From contig JAJZVN010000001.1 in the NCBI GenBank assembly GCA_021845685.1, positions 62,001-126,000 on the forward strand: a stretch of DNA of 64,000 bases. Reading direction: 5' to 3'. The notes under the pieces were generated by a model, which saw nothing but the letters and a program-made list of their open reading frames with translations, did no database searches and had not been told where the DNA came from. Below, piece by piece: positions 49,541 through 59,200 of the stretch; position 1 is the stretch's first letter, and every line of letters starts with the position of its first letter. The position numbers were made by a program, and so were the translations under genes. Origin of the DNA: a bacterium. GTDB taxonomy: Bacteria; SZUA-79; Acidulodesulfobacterales; Acidulodesulfobacteraceae.

Positions 49541-49641
49541 CCCCTCCCCTTTGATGAGGAGGGGAATCGGCGGCGGTGAATGATAACCGTGCATGTTTAC
49601 CTCTCCGCTTGGTCTCCTTCCGTGAAGGAGCGGTACTTCAC
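49541..49641 (+). mobile_element. Second IS200/IS605-end-like structured island
   Basis: A GC-rich island in the 158-bp gap. CCCCTCC/GGAGGGG forms a stem at 49541-49564. CTCCTTC-CGT-GAAGGAG forms a terminal hairpin at 49614-49630, followed by CGGTACTTCAC. The order (G/C stem, CGGCGG, middle, terminal hairpin, GTAxTTCAC) parallels the island at 31952-32047, although the sequence differs. It ends just before the GGAGG of ctpA. No transposase is adjacent. Confidence 0.45.
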
Positions 49642-49665
49642 TAATTAAGATTTGGAGGAATTTAA

Positions 49666-51003
49666 TTGAAAAATAGAAATATTTTATTAATTTTTTTATT
49701 TACCGTTTTATTATTTGTGTTTCCGGCAAAAGCAAACGCTGTACTTAAAATACCTGCAAGCGCCGGTCATAAAAAGCTGACTTCTCTCCCCCAACGCAAA
49801 ATATATATATCCGCCGACGCTTTAAAAAATTTAAGGCTGTTTTCTAAAGTTTATACTTTAATTAAAAAAAATTATGTTAAAAACGAAAATTCCAAAAAAT
49901 TAATTTACGGCGCTATTGAAGGTATGGTTGCAACGCTTGACCCGCATACTTATTTTTTAACTAAAAGCGAATTCAAAGAAATGAAAGAAGAGACTACGGG
50001 GGAATTTGTCGGTATAGGTATAAAAATTTCATCTCGAAATAACCATATAGTAGTTATTTCGCCGATTGATGGGACTCCTGCTGCTATAGCAGGGATTAAA
50101 GCGGGGGATATAATAGAAAAAATTAATAATATACCCGTTTTTAAAATGGGAATTATGAAAGCGGTTAAGCTTCTTCAAGGCAAACCGGGAACTAAAGTTA
50201 AGCTTTTAATTATGAGAAAAGGTTTTAAAAGACCAAAGACATTTACAATCGAAAGAAAAAGAATATTGTTAAAAAGTGTAAAATATATGGTAATGCCTGA
50301 CCATATCGGTTATGTCAGGATTTCAAGTTTTCAGGCGGATACTAACTCTCAATTATTGAAAGACCTCAATATATTAAACAAAAAAGAAAATGGACTTAAA
50401 GGTTTGATTTTAGATTTAAGAAACAACCCCGGAGGTTTGTTGAATCAGGCAGTAAAAGTATGCAGCGATTTCATAAGAAAAGGCGTAATCGTTTATACCA
50501 AAGGCAGGTTAAAATTTCAGAACGTAAAATATTATGCGTTGAATCAGCATCTGCAGCCTGATTATCCGATTGCGGTACTTGTGAATGCGGGGACTGCCAG
50601 CGCGGCGGAAATTACAGCAGGAAGTCTTCAAGTTCACAAAAGAGCCGTCATTATAGGAGTGAAAACTTTTGGAAAGGGTTCCGTGCAGACTATTTATCAT
50701 CTGCCCGAAGGTGCGGGTATAGGTTTGACTACTGCTTTTTATTTTCTTCCGAACAATGTTTCTGTTCAGAATACAGGCGTTATTCCAAACTTTATTGTTC
50801 ATTCTTCAAAAGACTATATATTTGTTAAACCCTTACCTAAATTAAGAGAAATAGATTTAAGGCATCATTTCAAAAATCCAGAAAGTCTAAAAATAAAAAA
50901 AATGATAAAAAATAATGAGCTGTCAACATATTTTAAAAAAGACAATCAATTAAAGTTTGCTTATGAACTTTTAAAAAGCTGGAATATTTTAAAAAGTAAT
51001 TGA
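49666..51003 (+). CDS. ctpA: Carboxy-terminal processing protease CtpA (S41)
   Basis: A periplasmic Ser/Lys-dyad protease. It has a signal peptide (1-25), a PDZ domain (~105-185, GIGIKISSRNN and IAGIKAGDIIEKIN), and the S41 core. The nucleophile is Ser312 in NAGTASAAEI and the base is Lys337 in TFGKGSVQT. It has 445 aa. The start is TTG at 49666 with GGAGGAA upstream. In related genomes ftsEX-envC-ctpA is a common order; the protease may process the cell-wall hydrolase system. Confidence 0.94.
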   Translation: MKNRNILLIFLFTVLLFVFPAKANAVLKIPASAGHKKLTSLPQRKIYISADALKNLRLFSKVYTLIKKNYVKNENSKKLIYGAIEGMVATLDPHTYFLTKSEFKEMKEETTGEFVGIGIKISSRNNHIVVISPIDGTPAAIAGIKAGDIIEKINNIPVFKMGIMKAVKLLQGKPGTKVKLLIMRKGFKRPKTFTIERKRILLKSVKYMVMPDHIGYVRISSFQADTNSQLLKDLNILNKKENGLKGLILDLRNNPGGLLNQAVKVCSDFIRKGVIVYTKGRLKFQNVKYYALNQHLQPDYPIAVLVNAGTASAAEITAGSLQVHKRAVIIGVKTFGKGSVQTIYHLPEGAGIGLTTAFYFLPNNVSVQNTGVIPNFIVHSSKDYIFVKPLPKLREIDLRHHFKNPESLKIKKMIKNNELSTYFKKDNQLKFAYELLKSWNILKSN

Positions 51004-51027
51004 AATAATTTTTTATATAATTTATAT

Positions 51028-51960
51028 ATGATTAGCGATTATAAAAAAAAAGTAATAATAGCGTTAGATTTCAATAATATTGAAAGCGCTAAAGATTTAA
51101 TAGGAAAGTTAAAAGGAGAAGTTTATTTTTATAAAGTAGGGTTGGAACTTTTCTTAAATTGCGGCAAGGAAATTGTTGTATTTTTAAAAGAATCCGGCTA
51201 TAAAATTTTTTTAGATTTAAAATTTTACGATATTCCAAATACGGTATATAATGCAGTAAAGTCTGCAGGATTGTTTGGCGCAGATATAATAAACATACAT
51301 GCTTCTGGCGGCATTGAAATGATGAAAGCGGCAAAAAAAGGTTTATCGGAAGCAGAAGATATTACCGGAAAAAAAATAGAACTTTTTGCCGTTACCGTTT
51401 TAACGAGTTTTTCTTCGGATAGTTTAAAAGAAATTTTTTATTTTAATAAATCTATTATAAATATTAAAGAAAAAAGCATCAAATTTAATAATAACGGCAA
51501 TTACGACAAAGAAAGCGGCAGCATAAATATTAATAATAGTAAACCGTGTCATAATAATTTTGAAAATAGATATATAGGCGGCAATTATACAAGCGGTCAA
51601 CAAAATAAATTAATTAACGGCAAAACAGAAGAAAATATAGCCGAAAATATTGCTTTGCATTTTGCAGGTCTTGCAAAAATTTCAGGAGTTGACGGCGTCG
51701 TTTGTTCCCCTCTTGAATCTATGAGTATTAAAGCAATGTTCGGGGATGATTTTAAAACAATAACTCCTGGCATCAGATTAGAAGAAAACGGTGCAATAAA
51801 ACAAAATGACGATCAAAAAAGAATCATGACTCCGTCAAAAGCCTTTAAATCTAAAGCAGATTATATTGTGGTAGGCAGACCGGTAACTTGCGCAGCCGAT
51901 CCGCTGTTATCGCTTAAAAATATTCACAAAGATATTCAAAACGGCTATTTAAATAATTGA
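51028..51960 (+). CDS. pyrF: Orotidine 5'-phosphate decarboxylase with internal insert
   Basis: The last step of UMP synthesis. The barrel motifs are KKVIIALDFNN, the catalytic LDLKFYDIPNT, AVTVLTSFSSD, GVDGVVCSP, TPGIRLEENG and YIVVGRPVT. The family has about 230-240 aa; this one has 310. The excess is an Asn/Lys/Gly-rich insert at about residues 140-205, placed in the loop after the AVTVLTS strand. All catalytic motifs remain in frame, so the insert is a tolerated loop, not a frameshift. Confidence 0.94.
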   Translation: MISDYKKKVIIALDFNNIESAKDLIGKLKGEVYFYKVGLELFLNCGKEIVVFLKESGYKIFLDLKFYDIPNTVYNAVKSAGLFGADIINIHASGGIEMMKAAKKGLSEAEDITGKKIELFAVTVLTSFSSDSLKEIFYFNKSIINIKEKSIKFNNNGNYDKESGSININNSKPCHNNFENRYIGGNYTSGQQNKLINGKTEENIAENIALHFAGLAKISGVDGVVCSPLESMSIKAMFGDDFKTITPGIRLEENGAIKQNDDQKRIMTPSKAFKSKADYIVVGRPVTCAADPLLSLKNIHKDIQNGYLNN

Positions 51961-52208
51961 TAAAATAATAATACTTTGACCCGACTTCACCATAATTAAC
52001 AGCAGCATATTGATATTACTATATTTATGGGGGCAATAAAAATGTTTATGGGGACTACAAAAAATAAAAAATAAAATGCTACAATATCAATAAGTTATAA
52101 TTTTATAATAATAAAAACGATGAGGTTGAGTTAATTTAATAATATATTATATGTATAACGACGATATACATAAGTTGTGAAATAATAATAATATACTTTA
52201 AGGATAAT

Positions 52209-52952
52209 ATGGAACTTAGAATTTACGGAGTTAATACAATAAAAGAAGCAATTAATTCAGGCAGTGCAGTTTCAGATATTTTTATAAGCGAAAAAAAACA
52301 TAAAAACGGTCATATAGATAATGATTTGTTTAGACTAATAAAAGAACATAATTTAAAACTGACTATTAAAAACGAGCAATTTTTTCAAAAAGAATTTGGT
52401 AAAGATGCGTTAATAAAAGGAATTGCTGCTATAACAGACTATAAAGAAAAATTTTTCGAAGACGTAATTGCCAAAAATACCGGCAAATCCAATGTATTCT
52501 ATGTAATTTTAGATGATATGAACGATCCGCAAAACTTAGGCTCAATAATAAGAACAGCAAATTGCGCAGGAGCGGATTGTATTATTTTGCCTAAATCCAA
52601 TTCGGTTTTTATCACTTCTTCCGTGGCTAATGTTTCTCAAGGGGCTGTTTTTTATTCAGATGTCGTCAGGGTGCCAAATATTGCAAGAGCCATAGAGGAT
52701 TTAAAAGATATGGGCATTTGGGTTGTAGGGCTTTCAAGCGAAGCTGAAGACGATATATATTCTTTTAAATTTGATATTCCCGTTGCTATTGTAGTAGGTT
52801 CGGAAGGTAAAGGGCTGAGGAGACTTACGCAGGAAAGATGCGAAAAGATATTAAGTATTCCTATGAAGGGTAATATAAATTCACTTAATGCTTCGGTCAG
52901 CTTTGCTATTTCCGCTTACGAAATTTTTAGGCAGCGATATTTTATAAAATAA
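52209..52952 (+). CDS. rlmB: 23S rRNA (guanosine-2'-O-)-methyltransferase RlmB (TrmH/SpoU family)
   Basis: Methylates the ribose of a 23S rRNA guanosine. The N-terminal substrate-binding domain begins YGVNTIKEAI. The SPOUT knot domain has LDDMNDPQNLGSIIRTANCAGA, VGSEGKGLRRL and IPMKGNINSLNASVSFAI. The length of 247 aa is typical. AAGGATA is upstream of the ATG. Other SpoU family members cannot be fully excluded. Confidence 0.9.
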   Translation: MELRIYGVNTIKEAINSGSAVSDIFISEKKHKNGHIDNDLFRLIKEHNLKLTIKNEQFFQKEFGKDALIKGIAAITDYKEKFFEDVIAKNTGKSNVFYVILDDMNDPQNLGSIIRTANCAGADCIILPKSNSVFITSSVANVSQGAVFYSDVVRVPNIARAIEDLKDMGIWVVGLSSEAEDDIYSFKFDIPVAIVVGSEGKGLRRLTQERCEKILSIPMKGNINSLNASVSFAISAYEIFRQRYFIK

Positions 52953-52974
52953 TTATAAAATTAATTAAAAAAAC

Positions 52975-53003
52975 TTGACAATATTAAATTAGTGTTGTAA
53001 ACT
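52975..53003 (+). promoter_or_regulatory. Sigma-70 promoter of the cold-shock gene
   Basis: TTGACA (52975-52980), a 17-bp spacer and TAAACT (52998-53003). The transcript would start near 53010, giving a leader of about 95 nt, as usual for csp mRNAs whose leader responds to cold. Confidence 0.8.
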
Positions 53004-53103
53004 TAAAAAATAATAATTTATCTAAGTGTTTAGATAAAAATTTAATTTTAACGTATTACAGTTTGTATTGTAAAATTGTAAAAGAAGTAAGGAGAAGTAG
53101 ATT

Positions 53104-53307
53104 ATGAAGAGCCAAGGAAAAGTTAAGTGGTTTAATGACAGCAAAGGATTTGGATTTATTGAACAAGAAAATGGACAGGATGTTTTTGTTCATTATTCCG
53201 CAATTACTCAGGACGGTTTTAAAACCTTAACTGAAGGACAGAGAGTGGAATTTGAAATCACTAATGGAGCCAAAGGACCGCAAGCTGTTAATGTTTCTAA
53301 GGTCTAA
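53104..53307 (+). CDS. cspA: Cold-shock protein (CspA family)
   Basis: A 67-aa single-stranded nucleic acid chaperone. RNP1 KGFGFIEQ and RNP2 VFVHYSAI are intact, as is the opening [17 protein letters not shown] precedes the ATG. It has its own promoter and long leader and is likely monocistronic. Confidence 0.96.
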   Translation: MKSQGKVKWFNDSKGFGFIEQENGQDVFVHYSAITQDGFKTLTEGQRVEFEITNGAKGPQAVNVSKV

Positions 53308-53445
53308 ACTATTTGTTTGCTGCCTTGAGCGATATTATTTATTTCATTCAATCTAAATAAATAAACGATTTAAAATTATATGTAATGAATGTAAATGTAT
53401 AGTTTAATCTAAAGGCGAAATTTTAGTTATTAGCAGATCCATTTA

Positions 53446-53482
53446 CCCCAGTAAATTAAATTTATTGGGGTTTTTTATTTTT
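53446..53482 (+). terminator. Strong rho-independent terminator
   Basis: CCCCAGTAAAT and ATTTATTGGGG form an 11-bp stem (one G-T pair) with a TAA loop, followed by TTTTTTATTTTT. It is ~140 nt after the cspA stop, so the csp transcript would have a long 3' UTR. Confidence 0.92.
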
Positions 53483-53530
53483 GGCTATTTTTTCTTGCGA
53501 TATATAATTAAAAATTAAAGGGGTTGCAAT

Positions 53531-53611
53531 ATGTTTAAAAACAAAGACGACTCGCAAAAGGCATGCTTTTGCATATCCCTTATCTTATACGAAAGGGGTC
53601 TTCAAGTTTAA
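53531..53611 (+). CDS. Possible 26-aa peptide
   Basis: ATG with AAAGGGG about 10 nt upstream opens a 26-codon frame containing CFC. It resembles nothing I know. It lies after a strong terminator and would need its own promoter. The start may be fortuitous. Confidence 0.2.
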   Translation: MFKNKDDSQKACFCISLILYERGLQV

Positions 53612-53765
53612 AGAATGATAAAAATTGCAAAAGATAATTAGAAATTAAATTAATAATAGAATAGTAATAATAATAAAATAACTTTATGTATAATAACAAG
53701 CTATGATAATAAAATGTTAAGATTAATTTATTATTCGGCAGTATTTAATCGGGAGGAAAATAATT

Positions 53766-55604
53766 TTGTTATATCAAGAAAAAATGAGAAATATCGCAGT
53801 AGTAGCCCACGTTGATCACGGTAAAACAACTTTAATAGATAAAATGCTTAAAGAAAGTTCCACCAGCAGAGATTCGCAAATGATGCCGGAAAGAGCTATG
53901 GATAGCGATGATCTTGAAAAAGAACGCGGTATTACAATTTTATCTAAATGTACCGGATTAAATTATAAAAATTACAAAATAAATATAGTGGATACGCCGG
54001 GGCATGGCGATTTCGGGAGTGAAGTAGAGCGGGTTCTTGCAATGGTTGACGGGGTGCTTCTTCTTGTAGATGCATTTGACGGACCTATGCCTCAGACAAG
54101 GTTTATTTTAAAAAAATGTTTTGAATATAATTTAAAAGCGGTGCTTGTTATAAACAAAATTGACAGACCCGGCGCAAGACCCAAAGAAGTTCTTGAAATG
54201 GTTTACGAACTTTTTATGGAATTAGGCGGAGAAGACGTTAATTTAGATTTCCCCGTGATATATGCTTCCGCTAAAGAAGGTTATTCTACAACCGATCTTG
54301 AAGAAAACATCGAAGATGTCAAAAAAAATGGTCTTACGGCTTTATTTGAAGCTATTATAAATTCTCTTCCTCATCCTGCTATATTAAATAAAAGTGATTT
54401 AGAATTTCTTGTTACAAGCATAGGGCATGATGATTTTTTGGGGGCTACGGCTATTGGAATAGTTAAATCAGGCAAATTAAAATCTAATGACCAGATTTAT
54501 TTATACAATATAAATGACGAACTTGTAAAAACTAGACCTAATAAAATGTTTGTCTTTGAAGGTCTTACAAAAATTGAAACCGATGAAATTCAGGAAGGAG
54601 ATATTGCGCTTGTTGCCGGTGTTACGGGTGTTAAGGCAGGCGATTATTTAGTTAAAGACAAACCTGTTAATCCGCTGCAAAGAATAAAAATAGACGAACC
54701 TGTAATACTCGTTAATTTTATTGTCAATAAAAGTCCTTTTGCCGGCAAAGAAGGCAAGTTGGTAACTACAAGACAATTAAGAGAACGTCTCCATAAAGAA
54801 ATTCTTAACAATGTAGGATTAAAAGTTTCAGATACAAACGATGAAACCGTTTTTGACGTATATGGAAGAGGGCTGCTGCATTTGTCTATTCTCATTGAAA
54901 AAATGAGAAGAGAAGGTTTTGAATTTGCTATTTCAAAACCAAGAGGAGTTGTAAAAGAAATAGACGGTAAAAAAATGGAACCTTACGAACTTTTATATAT
55001 AACCATAAAAGATGAGTTTACAGGTCCTATTTTGGAAAGACTGTCGGGAATGAAAGGATTATTGCTTGATATGACAAAAGACGATAAAGGTATGACTTAT
55101 CTTGAGTTTAAAATACCTTCAAGAGGCATAATGGGTTTTCATAATGAGTTTCTTACAATGACTAAAGGTACGGGCACGATGCATCATAATTTTTATAAAT
55201 TTGAAGAATATGCCTTTGACATTTCGCCAAGAAAAAACGGAGTTATGATTTCAATGGAAACAGCAGCAGCTAATTCTTACGGTCTTTACAATTTGCAGGA
55301 TAGAGGCAGTCTGTTTGTGAATCCGCAGGATGAATTATATGAAGGCATGATTGTGGGACAGCATTCTAAACCCGGCGATATTACCGTTAATCCGTGCAAG
55401 AAAAAGCAGCTTACTAATATGCGTTCTAAAGCTTCCGATGAAATGATAGCTTTGACTCCGCCTATTAAATTATCTATTGAGTATGCTCTTGAATTTATAG
55501 AAGACGATGAATTAATTGAATTTACTCCAAAATCTATAAGACTGCGCAAAAGATTATTGACGGAAAGCGATAGAAAGAAAGGTTCCAGATCCGGCGGCAA
55601 GTAA
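53766..55604 (+). CDS. typA: Ribosome-associated GTPase TypA/BipA
   Basis: A translational GTPase for ribosome assembly and stress response. It has G1 [10 protein letters not shown], switch [12 protein letters not shown]3 [10 protein letters not shown]4 [10 protein letters not shown] and the TypA-specific C-terminal region. It has 612 aa. The start is TTG at 53766 with GGGAGGA upstream. Confidence 0.95.
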   Translation: MLYQEKMRNIAVVAHVDHGKTTLIDKMLKESSTSRDSQMMPERAMDSDDLEKERGITILSKCTGLNYKNYKINIVDTPGHGDFGSEVERVLAMVDGVLLLVDAFDGPMPQTRFILKKCFEYNLKAVLVINKIDRPGARPKEVLEMVYELFMELGGEDVNLDFPVIYASAKEGYSTTDLEENIEDVKKNGLTALFEAIINSLPHPAILNKSDLEFLVTSIGHDDFLGATAIGIVKSGKLKSNDQIYLYNINDELVKTRPNKMFVFEGLTKIETDEIQEGDIALVAGVTGVKAGDYLVKDKPVNPLQRIKIDEPVILVNFIVNKSPFAGKEGKLVTTRQLRERLHKEILNNVGLKVSDTNDETVFDVYGRGLLHLSILIEKMRREGFEFAISKPRGVVKEIDGKKMEPYELLYITIKDEFTGPILERLSGMKGLLLDMTKDDKGMTYLEFKIPSRGIMGFHNEFLTMTKGTGTMHHNFYKFEEYAFDISPRKNGVMISMETAAANSYGLYNLQDRGSLFVNPQDELYEGMIVGQHSKPGDITVNPCKKKQLTNMRSKASDEMIALTPPIKLSIEYALEFIEDDELIEFTPKSIRLRKRLLTESDRKKGSRSGGK

Positions 55605-55650
55605 AATAAAAATAGTATAATTATATATTATTATAAATTAATTAAATACT

Positions 55651-56472
55651 ATGAGAATAAAAGTTTGTGCAATACAGATGGTTTCTTCATCAGATAGAGA
55701 CAAATCTATGGATAAGGCTTTGTCTCTTTTATCTATGGCTGCAAAAAACGGGGCTAATATCGTATGCTTTCCCGAGCTGTTTCTTAATAATTGGTTCGTT
55801 CAATCTAAAGAAAACGAAAAAATAGAAGAAAGCTATAAACTTGCAGAACCGCTAAACGGTAAAACAATAAATATTATGCAGGAATATGCAGGCAAGTATA
55901 ATATGGTTATAATAGCTCCATTTTTTGAAATGCATAACGGTTTATATTTTAACAGCGCTGCCGTTATTAACAGTACCGGAGAAATTTTAGGGGTTTATAG
56001 AAAAATACATTTGCCTGAAATACCGCATTATTACGAAAAATCATATTTTTCTAACGGCATTGAAATACAGGTTTTTAAAACCGAGTTTGCTACGATAGGT
56101 ATACAAATGTGCTGGGATAACTTTTATCCTGAAATATCTAGAGAACTTGCGCTTAAAGGAGCGAATATAATTTTTGCGCCGACAGCTTCCGCGTTTAATA
56201 CAAACAGTAAATGGTTTTTAAGCATATCGGCTAATGCATTTATAAACGGCGCTTATATTATAAGAGTAAATAGGGTAGGAAAAGACGGCGGACTTGATTT
56301 TTACGGAAAATCTTTTTGCTCGTCGCCGGACGGCTCTCTTGTAGATGATTTTGCAGGTTTAAATGAATGCGCTCTTATTTATAATATAGATACATATGAA
56401 ATAGAAAGAGCAAGAAAAGCTTGGCCCTTTTTAGAAAATAGAATAAGCGGAATTTATAAAAACTTGTGCTGA
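55651..56472 (+). CDS. Carbon-nitrogen hydrolase (nitrilase superfamily)
   Basis: A cytosolic amidase/carbamoylase-like enzyme of 273 aa. The catalytic triad is Glu42 (FPELFL), Lys118 (YRKIHLPEIP) and Cys154 (QMCWDNFYPE). The Cys context and the FAPTASAF segment recall N-carbamoylputrescine amidase-like members, but the substrate cannot be assigned. It precedes the rimI-pyrK-pyrD genes closely. Confidence 0.88.
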   Translation: MRIKVCAIQMVSSSDRDKSMDKALSLLSMAAKNGANIVCFPELFLNNWFVQSKENEKIEESYKLAEPLNGKTINIMQEYAGKYNMVIIAPFFEMHNGLYFNSAAVINSTGEILGVYRKIHLPEIPHYYEKSYFSNGIEIQVFKTEFATIGIQMCWDNFYPEISRELALKGANIIFAPTASAFNTNSKWFLSISANAFINGAYIIRVNRVGKDGGLDFYGKSFCSSPDGSLVDDFAGLNECALIYNIDTYEIERARKAWPFLENRISGIYKNLC

Positions 56473-56494
56473 AAAATAAAATTGCATATTTTAT

Positions 56495-57043
56495 ATGAAC
56501 GATATAAACTTAATTAATTTAAAAGATATATACTATAAAAAAAATAATATTGAGGATATAGAAAATAAAGATTTATTGGATTATGCAATAAATGAAGTGT
56601 TTAACATTCATCTTGAAGCGTCTAAAACAAATTGGAGCAGAAAATTATTCGAAGATGAATTAAAAAAAGAAAATTCAGTATTTTTGTTATCTTATTCTAA
56701 TAATAATAATTTAAAAGAATTTAATTTAAATTCTAAAATAACCGGTTTTATAATTTTTTATTTTGTGTTAGATGAAATACATATCTTAGATATAACAATA
56801 TCTAAAGCAATGCAATCCCGCGGCATAGGAAGTTACCTATTAAATTATACTATTTATAAATTTGCGGATAAAAATATTAAATTAATATTTTTAGAGGTAA
56901 GAGTTTCAAATTTAAAAGCTATTAATTTATATAAAAAATTAGGATTTAAAACATTTATGGTTAGAAAAAATTATTACGACGACAACGGGGAAAATGCTTT
57001 GTGTATGGTAAAAGAATTAACCGATTTTAAGTTATTTACTTAA
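56495..57043 (+). CDS. GNAT acetyltransferase, RimI-like
   Basis: Likely acetylates a protein N-terminus (ribosomal S18 in the RimI family). The core motifs are IHILDITISKAMQSRGIGSYLL (acetyl-CoA loop), LEVRVSNLKAINLYKKLGFK and the RKNYYDDNGENALCM end, all typical of RimI. The length of 182 aa exceeds the usual ~150 because of an N-terminal extension and an Asn-rich loop. pyrK begins 7 nt later. Confidence 0.82.
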   Translation: MNDINLINLKDIYYKKNNIEDIENKDLLDYAINEVFNIHLEASKTNWSRKLFEDELKKENSVFLLSYSNNNNLKEFNLNSKITGFIIFYFVLDEIHILDITISKAMQSRGIGSYLLNYTIYKFADKNIKLIFLEVRVSNLKAINLYKKLGFKTFMVRKNYYDDNGENALCMVKELTDFKLFT

Positions 57044-57050
57044 CAGAGAT

Positions 57051-58067
57051 ATGGAAATCAAAAAAATAATAAGCGGAAATTTTGAAGTAACCGTCAACAT
57101 AAAGGTTAAAGATACGGATAACACATATTTGCTAAGAATTAAAAATGCTTTTATATCGCAAAATTTTATTCCCGGGCAATTTGTAATGATTAAACCTGAT
57201 TTTTGCTGTTCCGACCCGCTATCGGCGCGGCCGTTTTCAGTTTTTAGAAAATTTAATGAAAATGAATTTGAAGTTTTATACAGGGTTTGCGGTAAGGGCA
57301 CCGAATTATTAAGCAATGTTAAAAAAGGTGATTATGTGTCCGTAACAGGTCCGTCGGGTAACGGATTTAAAATTTTAAATAATAAAAAATCGCAGAATAT
57401 ATATATATTAATTGCAGGAGGTATAGGCATAGCTCCTCTTTTTTCTTTGCCCGATTTTATAAAAAATCACATTATAAAAAATAGTATAAAAGAAAATGAA
57501 GAAAATGAAAATTATGATTTAGAGGAAAATAATAAAATTATTCTATACTATGGAAGCAAAACTGAAAATGAATTGTATTTCAGGCACAGTATTCATTCAA
57601 GTTATGATGAAGTTTATTTTGCAACCGACGACGGTTCTTTCGGATATAAAGGCAATATTGTAGACCTTTTATTTTATAATATGAAAGATTATTGTTTAAA
57701 AAATTTTGAATTAGAAAATAAAGATAAAAATAATGAAAAAGATAAAAAAAATGTATTTGTCAATAAAGAAGTGATAAAAAGTGAAGAAAATGTAAGTATT
57801 AAAGAGCAATTAAATATTCAATTTTATTCATGCGGTCCGAAACCTATGCTTTCCAATCTAATAAATAAATTTAGAGATTATAGCTTAGATACATTTAAAA
57901 AAAATAGTCTTCAAGTGTCATTAGAAGAACATTTTGCATGCGGAATCGGAGTTTGTCTCGGATGCGTTATTAAAATAAATTCTTATAATAATTCAGATAA
58001 TTTTATTTTTAAAAGAGTTTGCAAAGACGGACCTGTTTTTGAAGCATCAGAACTTTATAATTATTAA
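57051..58067 (+). CDS. pyrK: Dihydroorotate dehydrogenase electron transfer subunit
   Basis: A flavin/iron-sulfur subunit that links PyrD to NAD. It has an FAD-binding RPFSVFRK motif, the NAD-side GGIGIAPLFSLP, and C-terminal [2Fe-2S] cysteines Cys297, Cys302, Cys305 and Cys324. The family has about 260-280 aa; here it has 338 because of charged Asn/Lys/Glu-rich inserts at ~140-162 and ~216-253. pyrD follows 46 nt later. Confidence 0.92.
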   Translation: MEIKKIISGNFEVTVNIKVKDTDNTYLLRIKNAFISQNFIPGQFVMIKPDFCCSDPLSARPFSVFRKFNENEFEVLYRVCGKGTELLSNVKKGDYVSVTGPSGNGFKILNNKKSQNIYILIAGGIGIAPLFSLPDFIKNHIIKNSIKENEENENYDLEENNKIILYYGSKTENELYFRHSIHSSYDEVYFATDDGSFGYKGNIVDLLFYNMKDYCLKNFELENKDKNNEKDKKNVFVNKEVIKSEENVSIKEQLNIQFYSCGPKPMLSNLINKFRDYSLDTFKKNSLQVSLEEHFACGIGVCLGCVIKINSYNNSDNFIFKRVCKDGPVFEASELYNY

Positions 58068-58113
58068 CAGCAAGACAATTAAACCTGAATTTTAAATAAA
58101 AATAAAGACGATA

Positions 58114-59046
58114 ATGATAATTGATAATAAAGAAGAAATTAATTTATCCGTCAGATTAGGAAATCTGTTTCTTAAGTATCCGGTAATGCCGGCATCGGGA
58201 ACATTTGGATACGGAGAAGAGTTTTTTGAAATAATTGATTATTCGCTTTTTGGAGCTTTAGTGACAAAAGGCATATCTTTAGAACCGTCAAAAGGCAATG
58301 AAATGCCTCGTATTTGCGAAACCCCGTGCGGATTAATAAATTCAATCGGTCTTGAAAACGTAGGTTTTGAAAGATTTAAAGAAGAAAAAATTAATTTTTT
58401 AAAAAAATTTAATATACCGATAATTGTCAATTTTTTTGGTAAGAGTATTGAAGAATATTCAATTATGGCTGAAAAATTATCTGATATTAATGGAGTATCC
58501 GCATTAGAAGCTAATATTTCTTGTCCAAACGTAAAGGAAGGCGGGAGGTCTTTTGGAGCCGATCCTGAAATTGTTTATGAAATAGTATCGTCTATAAAAA
58601 ATTGCTCCGCCCTTCCTTTGATAGTCAAATTAACTCCATTGGTGACTGATATTGCTATGATTGCTGAAGTTGCGGAAAAAGCAGGGGCAGATATAATTTC
58701 ATTGGTAAATACATTTCCTGCGGCAAGTATTGATATTAATAAAAGAAAATTTAAATTGAGCAGAGGTTATGGAGGTTTGTCCGGACCTGCAATTAAACCG
58801 ATAGCGATTAAATTGGTCAATGATGTTTATAATGCCGTCAGAATTCCTATAATAGGTATGGGCGGTATAAGTTCATGGGAAGACGCCGTAGAATTTTTTA
58901 TGGCGGGAGCAACGGCAGTTGCCGTTGGAACAGGCGCTTTTAGTAATCCGCATCTTATTTCTCAAATAACGGCAGGAGTTAAAAAATTTCTTTATGAAAA
59001 TAATTTTAGCAATATTTATGAAATAATAGGTATCGTAAATAATTAA
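58114..59046 (+). CDS. pyrD: Dihydroorotate dehydrogenase, class 1B
   Basis: Oxidises dihydroorotate to orotate with FMN. Motifs are PVMPASGTFGYGEEF, the active-site Cys137 in EANISCPN, VNTFPAASID, and the phosphate-binding GMGGISSWEDAVEFF. The catalytic Cys and the neighbouring pyrK mark it as the NAD-linked class 1B enzyme. It has 310 aa. Confidence 0.96.
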   Translation: MIIDNKEEINLSVRLGNLFLKYPVMPASGTFGYGEEFFEIIDYSLFGALVTKGISLEPSKGNEMPRICETPCGLINSIGLENVGFERFKEEKINFLKKFNIPIIVNFFGKSIEEYSIMAEKLSDINGVSALEANISCPNVKEGGRSFGADPEIVYEIVSSIKNCSALPLIVKLTPLVTDIAMIAEVAEKAGADIISLVNTFPAASIDINKRKFKLSRGYGGLSGPAIKPIAIKLVNDVYNAVRIPIIGMGGISSWEDAVEFFMAGATAVAVGTGAFSNPHLISQITAGVKKFLYENNFSNIYEIIGIVNN

Positions 59047-59200
59047 TATAGCCTGAAACATCAAAAAAAATTATATATGCTTGTTTTGAAGACAGAAATG
59101 AAATATTTATTGCATTATTGAATTATAAAAAATATAATTTATTAAATTATTCTCTAAATTTAATATTAACTTTTTTAAATAAAAAGTAGAGGTAGCCGAT

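Larger units (their letters stand above)
53308..53765. other. 458-bp gap with terminator and possible micro-ORF
   Basis: After cspA there is a 10-bp AT inverted repeat (53335-53364), a strong intrinsic terminator (53446-53482), then a possible 26-codon ORF at 53531-53611 with GGGG upstream. A GCAAAAG/CTTTTGC stem (53554-53572) lies inside that ORF. The rest is AT-rich leader of typA. Confidence 0.6.
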
